From an uncultured Atopobium sp. (GTDB lineage: Bacteria > Actinomycetota > Coriobacteriia > Coriobacteriales > Atopobiaceae), in NCBI GenBank assembly GCA_916715765.1, contig CAKAPG010000017.1, positions 1 to 12,022 on the forward strand: 12,022 nucleotides of DNA, read 5' to 3'. Positions 5,769 to 12,022 of this stretch are shown piece after piece; position 1 is the first letter of the stretch; every line of letters starts with the position of its first letter. Made by a program: the position numbers and the translations under genes. The notes under the pieces are model-generated. The model saw only the letters and a program-made list of their open reading frames with translations, made no database searches and was not told where the DNA came from.

Positions 5769-8663
5769 ATGGCTTCAAGCAAAATTGCTATCCGTGGCGC
5801 ACGAGAGCACAACCTGCAAGATATTGACATTGATATCCCTCGTGATCAGCTGGTAGTTATTACGGGACTTTCTGGCTCGGGTAAATCGAGCCTTGCATTT
5901 GACACAATTTACGCAGAGGGACAGCGCCGCTACGTTGAGTCCTTGTCCAGCTATGCCCGTCAGTTCTTGGGACAGATGGACAAGCCAGACCTTGACTCTA
6001 TTGACGGTCTTTCTCCGGCTGTGTCTATTGACCAGAAGACAACCTCTAGAAATCCTCGCTCAACCGTAGGTACTGTTACAGAAATCTATGATTATCTGCG
6101 TCTTTTGTATGCTCGCATGGGTACTCCTCACTGCCCTGAGTGCGGTCGCGTTATTGAGCGCCAGACAACAGATCAGGTTGCCGATAAAATCCTCGAGGCT
6201 GGTCAGGGGCGTAGAGCCTATGTCCTGGCTCCTGTTGTTTTGGGTCGTAAGGGTGAGTACGTCAAGCTCTTTGAAGATCTACGAAAAGAAGGATTTTCTC
6301 GCGTTCGTGTTGACGGCGTTGTCCGTGAACTTGATGAAGAGATCACGCTTGGTAAAACGCTCAAGCACGATATTGAGGTTGTCGTTGACCGTATTGTCAT
6401 CCGTCCTGATTCTTTGGGCCGCATTGTTGAAGGCGTTGAGCAGGCAACTAAGCTTGCCCAGGGCAAGGTAGGCATATTGCTCCTGGCCGATAAATCCAAT
6501 CCAGAGTCTATGCCAGAAGAGCTCTTGCAGTACTCGCTGGCGCTTGCTTGCCCTATTCACGGCCACTCTATGGATGACCTGCAGCCTCGCGATTTCTCGT
6601 TCAACGCTCCTTACGGCGCCTGTCCTGACTGTGATGGCCTAGGAACTCGCAAAATTATTGATGCTGCGGCACTCATTGCTGATCCAAAACTGTCCGTATC
6701 AGAGGGCGTTTTTGGAAGCCTCTTTGGACACTCCAATTACTATCCTCAGATTTTGTCTGCAGTCTGCAAGCATTTTGACGTATCTGATACAACACCTTGG
6801 AATAAGCTACCCAAGAAGGTGCAAGATGCCCTTCTCGGCGGCCTTGGTTCTACAAAGATTCGCGTTGACTACAAGACGCGCGACGGTCGCAATACGCATT
6901 GGTTCACCACCTTCTCTGGCGTCAGAAAGATTCTTTTTGACAAGTACCAAGAGACCACCTCAGAAAATATGAAGACGCATCTTGAGAAGTACATTCGCGA
7001 GATGCCTTGTACAACCTGCCACGGAGCTCGCTTAAAGCCAGAGATTCTTTCTGTTACCGTTGGCGAGAAGAACATCTGGGAGGTCTGTGAACTCTCTTGC
7101 AAGGAGTCATTGGAGTTCTTTAAGCAGCTGACAATTACTGACCGTCAGAAGGTTATTGCAGGTCCTATTGTCAAAGAGATTGTGGCAAGGCTGCAGTTCT
7201 TGGTAAACGTTGGCTTGGACTATCTCACGCTTTCTCGTGCAGCAGCATCGCTTTCTGGTGGAGAAGCCCAGCGTATTCGCCTAGCAACTCAGATTGGTGC
7301 TGGCCTTATGGGCGTCCTTTACATTCTGGACGAGCCTTCTATTGGCCTTCACCAAAGAGACAACAACCGTCTTATCGAGACACTTAAGCAGCTTAGAGAC
7401 CGCGGTAATACCGTACTTGTTGTTGAGCACGATGAAGACACCATTCGTGCAGCCGACTACGTCATTGACATGGGTCCCGGGGCTGGTGAGCTTGGTGGTC
7501 ATGTTGTTGCTGCTGGAACTCCAGAAGAGATCATTAAGAACCCTGATTCCATCACGGGTGCTTACCTTACAGGAAAGAAGCAGATTAGACTTCCAGAGAC
7601 TCGCCGCAAGCCTGGCCGCGGAAAGATTAAGATTACAGGAGCTAGCGCTAATAACCTTAAGAATGTTTCCGCCGCTATTGAGCTAGGTACGTTGACGGTA
7701 GTCACGGGCGTTTCTGGCTCAGGTAAGTCTTCTTTGGTTACCGATACCCTTGCTCCCGCACTTACTAATGCAGTTCAGCACTCAAAGCGTGTGGTAGGAG
7801 AGTATAAAAAGCTCGAAGGCGTCGATCTTATCGACAAGGTCATTGATATTGACCAGAGCCCTATTGGTAGAACACCTCGTTCTAATCCAGCAACCTATAT
7901 TGGTCTTTGGGATGACCTGCGTGCACTGTACGCTTCAGTTCCAGAGTCTCGCGCTCGTGGTTACTCAGCTGGTCGTTTCTCGTTTAACGTCCAGGGAGGC
8001 CGCTGCGAGGCTTGTAAGGGCGACGGCCAGATCAAGATTGAGATGAACTTCTTGCCTGACGTCTATGTTCCTTGCGAGGTCTGCCACGGTAAGCGTTATA
8101 ACCGCGAGACGTTAGAGATTCTCTACCACGGCAAATCTGTCTCTGACGTGCTTGACATGACGGTTCATGAGGCGCTTGCGTTCTTTGCAAATATTCCTCG
8201 CATTAAGAACAAACTGCAGACCCTCCACGATGTTGGTCTTGGTTACATTCACCTTGGTCAGCCAGCAACCACGCTCTCTGGTGGCGAGGCACAGCGCGTC
8301 AAGCTTGCAAAAGAGCTTCACCGTCAGCAGACTGGTAAAACTCTTTATATTCTGGATGAGCCAACAACTGGTCTTCATTTTGAGGACGTCAGACAGCTTA
8401 TTGTTGTGCTTGAGCGTCTTGTTGATGCGGGCAACACCGTGCTTGTTATTGAGCACAACTTGGATGTCATCAAGATGGCTGACCGCATTATTGATATGGG
8501 TCCAGAAGGTGGCGATGGCGGTGGAACCGTAGTTGTTTCTGGTACGCCAGAAAAGGTTGCGGCAACGCCAGAAAGCCACACAGGCAAGTTCCTTAAAGAG
8601 ATTCTTGACCGCGATAACGCACGTCTAGCTGCAGAGAAAAAAGCTCAGAAGAAGCGCGCATAA
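5769..8663 (+). CDS. uvrA: UvrA, excinuclease ABC subunit A
   Basis: UvrA is the ABC-type ATPase dimer that recognises distorted DNA and delivers UvrB to it. At 964 residues it has the usual class I UvrA length. The first nucleotide-binding half shows Walker A GLSGSGKSS (about 34-42), signature LSGGEAQRI (about 494-502) and Walker B LYILDEPSIGLH. The second half shows GVSGSGKSS (about 646-654), LSGGEAQRV (about 836-844) and LYILDEPTTGLH. The signature-domain zinc module uses Cys261, His264, Cys285 and Cys288, with His where many homologues have Cys. The C-terminal zinc finger is a normal CX2C-X19-CX2C (Cys746, 749, 769, 772). Extra CXXC pairs occur in CPECG and CTTCHGARL. The start is preceded by GAGGA. 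This is the first gene of a tight uvrA-ybaK-murJ-uvrC unit. No clear LexA box was found upstream. Confidence 0.98.
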   Translation: MASSKIAIRGAREHNLQDIDIDIPRDQLVVITGLSGSGKSSLAFDTIYAEGQRRYVESLSSYARQFLGQMDKPDLDSIDGLSPAVSIDQKTTSRNPRSTVGTVTEIYDYLRLLYARMGTPHCPECGRVIERQTTDQVADKILEAGQGRRAYVLAPVVLGRKGEYVKLFEDLRKEGFSRVRVDGVVRELDEEITLGKTLKHDIEVVVDRIVIRPDSLGRIVEGVEQATKLAQGKVGILLLADKSNPESMPEELLQYSLALACPIHGHSMDDLQPRDFSFNAPYGACPDCDGLGTRKIIDAAALIADPKLSVSEGVFGSLFGHSNYYPQILSAVCKHFDVSDTTPWNKLPKKVQDALLGGLGSTKIRVDYKTRDGRNTHWFTTFSGVRKILFDKYQETTSENMKTHLEKYIREMPCTTCHGARLKPEILSVTVGEKNIWEVCELSCKESLEFFKQLTITDRQKVIAGPIVKEIVARLQFLVNVGLDYLTLSRAAASLSGGEAQRIRLATQIGAGLMGVLYILDEPSIGLHQRDNNRLIETLKQLRDRGNTVLVVEHDEDTIRAADYVIDMGPGAGELGGHVVAAGTPEEIIKNPDSITGAYLTGKKQIRLPETRRKPGRGKIKITGASANNLKNVSAAIELGTLTVVTGVSGSGKSSLVTDTLAPALTNAVQHSKRVVGEYKKLEGVDLIDKVIDIDQSPIGRTPRSNPATYIGLWDDLRALYASVPESRARGYSAGRFSFNVQGGRCEACKGDGQIKIEMNFLPDVYVPCEVCHGKRYNRETLEILYHGKSVSDVLDMTVHEALAFFANIPRIKNKLQTLHDVGLGYIHLGQPATTLSGGEAQRVKLAKELHRQQTGKTLYILDEPTTGLHFEDVRQLIVVLERLVDAGNTVLVIEHNLDVIKMADRIIDMGPEGGDGGGTVVVSGTPEKVAATPESHTGKFLKEILDRDNARLAAEKKAQKKRA

Positions 8664-8664
8664 C

Positions 8665-9174
8665 ATGGCGAGAAAAACAGCAAAGGTTCAAAAGACAAAT
8701 GCAATGAGGGAGCTTGATGCTGCCAATATTGCTTACGAGTTCCAATCTTATGAGGTAGACGAAGACGTTCCTTCTGGAGAGTTGGGCACTCATATTGCAG
8801 AGATGCTTGGAGAAGATCCAGACGCTGCATTCAAAACGCTTGTCTGCGTTTCTTCAAGCGGAGAGCATGTAGTGTGCTGCATTCCTGTAGACCAGGAGCT
8901 TGATCTTAAAAAGGCTGCAGCGGCATCTGATCAAAAGAACCTTTCCATGCTGCCTGTTAAAGAGCTTGAGGGCTTAACGGGCTATGTTCGCGGCGGCTGC
9001 ACTCCCGTTGGTATGAAGAGACAGTTTCCCACTATAATTGACGAGACTGCTCAGCTTTTTGAGCTCATTCATATCTCTGGTGGAAAACGTGGACTCAGTT
9101 TGACGCTTTCTCCAGAAGATTTAGCTTCATTTGTATCGGCTACGTTTGCAGATATTGTTCGCGAGGTGCATTAG
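8665..9174 (+). CDS. ybaK: YbaK/EbsC-type Cys-tRNA(Pro)/Cys-tRNA(Cys) deacylase
   Basis: YbaK proteins hydrolyse cysteine wrongly attached to tRNA(Pro) by prolyl-tRNA synthetase, a trans-editing step in the cytosol. The 169-residue protein has the family opening KTNAMRELDAANIAYEF (residues 10-26). The lysine in AAFKTLVC (Lys57) corresponds to the catalytic lysine of characterised YbaK. The conserved glycine-rich segment GYVRGGCTPVGMKRQFP (106-122) and a C-terminal ISGGKRGLSLTLSPEDL follow. The length is close to the family norm of about 155-165. The ATG follows the uvrA stop by one base (TAACATG), with only a weak AGAAG ribosome site, so translation probably depends on coupling to uvrA. The N-terminal dozen residues are basic and could be trimmed if Met14 is used, but the coupled start is preferred. 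Related ProXp/YeaK editing proteins are the alternative reading. Confidence 0.92.
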   Translation: MARKTAKVQKTNAMRELDAANIAYEFQSYEVDEDVPSGELGTHIAEMLGEDPDAAFKTLVCVSSSGEHVVCCIPVDQELDLKKAAAASDQKNLSMLPVKELEGLTGYVRGGCTPVGMKRQFPTIIDETAQLFELIHISGGKRGLSLTLSPEDLASFVSATFADIVREVH

Positions 9175-11057
9175 TGACATATCAGCCCAAACATATGCGA
9201 CTTTCAGCAGAGTCTTCTGACGGAACCCTGTCTGAAGAAACTCTGAGCAAGGCTCTTGATCAGACCTTCGATGAGCCTCCTGTAGTGGACACCATTGTTG
9301 TTCCAGAGACGTTTCATCAACCAATTGAGGATGAAGCCTTTGAGCAGATTGTGAGCCAGAAGCTTGAAGAAGTTGCTGCTGAGGAGAATGGCTTAGCAGT
9401 AGAAGATGCTTTTGCTAAAGAGGACAGCTCCGTTTCAGACAGCTCTTATAGTGAAGAAGTGTCTGCCGATGAAGATGACGCCTCTAAGCAGAAGGATCTA
9501 AGCCGTTCTACCTCTATGATGAGCGTGCTTGTTTTGATTAGTCGTATCACGGGCTTCTTAAGAACCTGGGCTCAGGCATTTGCTATGGGCGCAACCGTTC
9601 TTGCAAGCTGCTATTCCATTGCAAACACCCTTCCTGACCAGCTCTATGAGCTTGTTGGTGCGGGAATGCTTACTACAGCTTTCTTGCCGGTATATCTCTC
9701 TATTAAGAAGAAGGTCGGACAGGATGAGGCAAATGCCTACACCTCCAACCTGCTTTCCATTGTTGTTGTTGCAACTGGACTTGTTGCTGTTCTAGGTTTC
9801 TTCTTTGCTGCAGAAGTGGTGTATACACAGTCCTTCTCGGCAGGTGCTGATTTTGACCCAACGCTGGCAGTGTACTTCTTTAGGTTCTTTGTTATTGAGG
9901 TTATGCTGTACTGCTTCTCCACCATTTTCTCTGGTGTTTTGAATGCAGAAAGAGACTACCTCTGGCCAGCCGCGGCTCCTATTTTTAATAACTTTGTGAC
10001 TACAGCCTCGTTCTTTGCGTATGCTTTCTTGGTTAACACTAACCCTGAGCTGGGTCTTCTTATTCTTGCACTGGGAAATCCACTGGGCGTTCTGATTCAG
10101 GTTCTGATTCAGGTACCGTCACTTAAGCGCAAGGGGATTAAGCTCTCGTGGAGAATTAACCTCAAAGACCCTGCACTTAAAGAGACGCTTAAGATTGGTG
10201 CGCCTGCTCTGATTGTTGTGGTTGCCACGTTTGTAACTATGTCGGTTCAGACAAGCTCGCAGCTCAGCGTTTCTGCATCGGGCGCTTCGATTGCTGCGTA
10301 CGCTCGCCTTTGGTACACGCTGCCATATTCCATTTTGACGGTGCCTATTACTACAGCTCTTTTTACTGAGCTGTCTGATAGCTGGGCAAAAGAGAATATG
10401 GATCAGTTCAAGAAAGACTTTAAGCACGGTATTAACCAGATTCTTTTCTTTACCGTGCCGTTCATGATGTATCTGATGATCTTCTCGATGCCCCTTGTTT
10501 CTATTATTGGAGCAAGCAAGTTCACTGAAGATCAGCTGCTGTTAACCCAGCAATTCTTGATTGGTCAGTCGCTTGCTTTGCCTCTGTATGGCATTGGTAT
10601 GTACCTGCAAAAAGTCTGTTCTGCTATGCGTCGTATGACGCTCTATGCTATTTCGGCAACACTCGGCTCTGTCGTACAGGTTTTGGTGCTACTGGTGGGT
10701 ACTTCTCACTTTGGCATGATGTTTGTAGCAACTACCTCTGCCATCTTCTATGTGGTTATCGATACCATTATGTTGATCAGCCTGCGTAAGCACCTTGGTC
10801 AGATTGGACTTAAGTCCATGGTGTTCGCATTTGTTCGCTCAATTCTTTTTGGCCTTGCAGGATCAGCGGCAGCACTTCTGATTATGGTGGGTCTACGCGT
10901 CGTTATTGGCGTACCAGATGGACGAGCGCTTTACGGCGTGCTGTATTGCATCTTTGCAGGTATTCCAGCTGTTTTGGTTACCTATGGCTTGGCAATCCTC
11001 TTCAAATCACCAGAGTCCGCCATGCTTCGTTCACTGGTTTCTCGCGTAAGGTCATAG
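9174..11057 (+). CDS. murJ: MurJ/MviN lipid II flippase with long acidic N-terminal extension
   Basis: MurJ moves lipid-linked peptidoglycan precursor across the cytoplasmic membrane. The 627-residue protein begins at GTG 9174, whose G is the last base of the ybaK TAG; a GAGGTG (9163-9168) lies five bases upstream. Residues 1-110 are hydrophilic, rich in Glu, Asp and Ser, without a membrane segment. The MOP-superfamily core starts near residue 113 with SMMSVLVLISRITGFLR and continues through many hydrophobic helices to the C-terminus. Arg124 and Arg130 correspond to E. coli Arg18 and Arg24. The segment NTLPDQLYEL (151-160) has Tyr-Glu where E. coli has Arg52-Arg53; a Y-E pair there is, from memory, usual in actinobacterial MurJ. 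There is no C-terminal pseudokinase domain of the mycobacterial type. A polysaccharide exporter of the same superfamily is a less likely alternative. Confidence 0.92.
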   Translation: MTYQPKHMRLSAESSDGTLSEETLSKALDQTFDEPPVVDTIVVPETFHQPIEDEAFEQIVSQKLEEVAAEENGLAVEDAFAKEDSSVSDSSYSEEVSADEDDASKQKDLSRSTSMMSVLVLISRITGFLRTWAQAFAMGATVLASCYSIANTLPDQLYELVGAGMLTTAFLPVYLSIKKKVGQDEANAYTSNLLSIVVVATGLVAVLGFFFAAEVVYTQSFSAGADFDPTLAVYFFRFFVIEVMLYCFSTIFSGVLNAERDYLWPAAAPIFNNFVTTASFFAYAFLVNTNPELGLLILALGNPLGVLIQVLIQVPSLKRKGIKLSWRINLKDPALKETLKIGAPALIVVVATFVTMSVQTSSQLSVSASGASIAAYARLWYTLPYSILTVPITTALFTELSDSWAKENMDQFKKDFKHGINQILFFTVPFMMYLMIFSMPLVSIIGASKFTEDQLLLTQQFLIGQSLALPLYGIGMYLQKVCSAMRRMTLYAISATLGSVVQVLVLLVGTSHFGMMFVATTSAIFYVVIDTIMLISLRKHLGQIGLKSMVFAFVRSILFGLAGSAAALLIMVGLRVVIGVPDGRALYGVLYCIFAGIPAVLVTYGLAILFKSPESAMLRSLVSRVRS

Positions 11058-11058
11058 C

Positions 11059-12022
11059 ATGGCCAAAAGCGGTGCCAGAGGCGGCAAAGATAACTCTCAG
11101 AACAACCTTGATCCTAACTACGTACCTTCGGGGGCACCGGGTCTTGCACCGTCATTTTCTTCTGAGCCCTCAGATGACCTGGTATCCATCAGAGAACAGG
11201 TTGATCAGGTTCCTACTAATCCAGGTTGTTACCTCTGGAAAGACGGATCTGGCAAGGTTATCTATGTAGGCAAAGCTAAAAACCTGCGTGCTCGCATGAG
11301 GCAGTACGTTACGCTTCAAGATGACCGTGCCAAGATTCCTCTGATGATGCAGGTTGTACGCAGTTTTGACTACATTGTGGTAGAAAACGAGCACGAGGCA
11401 TTGGTACTGGAGCGCAATCTTATTGCTCAGTATCGCCCGTACTTCAACGTAGACTTTAAAGACGATAAGAGCTATCCCTATATTGCCATTACCGAGTCAG
11501 ACACCTTCCCAGCAATTAAGTACACGCGCGAGAAACACAAGAAGGGGACACGTTATTTTGGTCCCTACACTGATTCATACGCTGCGCGTCAAACTATCGA
11601 GACACTCAGAAAAGTAGTACCTATCTGCTCCGCTACGTGCGTAGAGTGGAAGCGTGCTAAACGCCTGCTAGAAAAAGATCCTGACGGCGCAGCTGTTGCT
11701 AACTTGCTGCTGGCAAAGAAGGGACGTCCCTGTTTCGACTACCACGTAGGCAAAGGTCCTGGTGTGTGCGTGGGAGCCATTGATACCGTTTCCTATGCAA
11801 AGAACGTCAGGCAGGTAGAGAACTTCCTCCGCGGAAATCGCTCCGGGATTGTCTCTGAGCTCAAAGACCAGATGCAAGAAGCCGCCGCTGACCTGGACTT
11901 TGAGAAGGCGGCTCGGCTCAAGTCACGTCTGACTTCACTCTCTGATCTTGATGACCGCCAGCAGGTCACGTTTCCTACCTCGGTAAACATTGACCTCATT
12001 GGCATTTATCGAGAAGAAACCA
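11059..12022 (+). CDS. uvrC: UvrC, excinuclease ABC subunit C (N-terminal 321 residues, 3' end cut off)
   Basis: UvrC makes both incisions beside the UvrB-marked lesion: 3' with its N-terminal GIY-YIG nuclease, 5' with a C-terminal RNase H-like domain that lies beyond the window. The ATG follows the murJ stop by one base (TAGCATG), with AAGG (11048-11051) seven bases upstream. About 40 Gly/Ser/Asn-rich residues precede the conserved start IREQVDQVPTNPG. The nuclease motif reads G56-C57-Y58 and Y69-V70-G71, then GKAKNLRARMRQYV and EALVLERNLI. A FKDDKSYPYI segment and RYFGPYTDSYAARQTIETLRK follow. The cysteine region has Cys190, 194, 225 and 237, with Gly233 at a usual Cys position. A UVR domain (about 265-294, LDFEKAARLKSRL) binds UvrB. 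The reading frame is open to the edge. No in-frame Met occurs between residue 1 and the nuclease core, which supports the start. Confidence 0.97.
   Translation, partial: MAKSGARGGKDNSQNNLDPNYVPSGAPGLAPSFSSEPSDDLVSIREQVDQVPTNPGCYLWKDGSGKVIYVGKAKNLRARMRQYVTLQDDRAKIPLMMQVVRSFDYIVVENEHEALVLERNLIAQYRPYFNVDFKDDKSYPYIAITESDTFPAIKYTREKHKKGTRYFGPYTDSYAARQTIETLRKVVPICSATCVEWKRAKRLLEKDPDGAAVANLLLAKKGRPCFDYHVGKGPGVCVGAIDTVSYAKNVRQVENFLRGNRSGIVSELKDQMQEAAADLDFEKAARLKSRLTSLSDLDDRQQVTFPTSVNIDLIGIYREET

Noticed and set aside
8112..8579. Open frame of 155 codons antisense to the 3' part of uvrA
   Set aside because: It lies wholly within a strongly conserved UvrA region (C-terminal zinc finger to the second Walker B), encodes no recognisable protein and has no supporting ribosome site; it is a by-product of uvrA codon use.
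5769..11057. A new defence or toxin-antitoxin system hidden in the plus-strand operon
   Set aside because: Each gene is a recognisable, full-length housekeeping family (UvrA, YbaK, MurJ), and the spacers are one base or less, leaving no room for small additional genes.
11224..11271. GCY in place of GIY in the UvrC nuclease motif as a sign of inactivation
   Set aside because: The middle residue of this motif varies in the UvrC family (GVY and GCY forms occur), and the tyrosines, the following basic residues and the EALVLE segment are intact.
1..12022. Mobile elements, att sites, CRISPR, tRNA or rRNA genes
   Set aside because: No transposase or integrase motifs, direct repeats with regular spacing, or cloverleaf-like sequences were seen; gene density and composition are uniform.

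Overview
The window is an ordinary-looking, densely coded bacterial chromosome segment. It most resembles an actinomycete of the class Coriobacteriia (Atopobium/Lancefieldella/Olsenella-like). The clues are GC content that by eye is a little below 50%, a MurJ with the actinobacterial-type NTLPDQLYEL segment in place of the proteobacterial one, and an unusual UvrC cysteine region. This placement is inference; no rRNA or other taxonomic marker is present. I see no IS element, prophage, CRISPR array, tRNA or rRNA.

Layout. (1) 1-1218, plus: the 3' part of uvrB, cut by the left edge. (2) 5034-1215, minus: three genes read leftward, an Mrp/ApbC-type Fe-S carrier ATPase, then a COG2081 (YhiN/HI0933-type) flavoprotein, then a COG2509 flavoprotein. 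The last one meets uvrB tail to tail with a 4-base overlap. (3) 5035-5152: a divergent promoter region. (4) 5153-5614, plus: a lone YhcH/YjgK/YiaL-family gene, followed by a hairpin and T-rich tract. (5) 5769 to the right edge, plus: uvrA, ybaK (Cys-tRNA(Pro) deacylase), murJ (lipid II flippase) and uvrC. Junctions here are +1, -1 and +1 nucleotides, so this is almost certainly one translationally coupled operon. uvrC has no stop codon before the window ends.

How the genes work together. UvrA finds bulky DNA damage, UvrB verifies it and UvrC makes both incisions, so the whole excinuclease is encoded within about 11 kb, which is tighter than in most model bacteria. The repair genes are interleaved with a translation-quality enzyme and a cell-wall flippase. 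The minus-strand cluster pairs an Fe-S cluster carrier with two uncharacterised FAD enzymes.

The most interesting signals are a non-canonical cysteine cluster in UvrC (one expected ligand is Gly, with a roughly 23-residue insertion), a long acidic N-terminal extension on MurJ with non-proteobacterial residues at key arginine positions, and palindromes in the uvrA leader. I do not see a convincing wholly new system.
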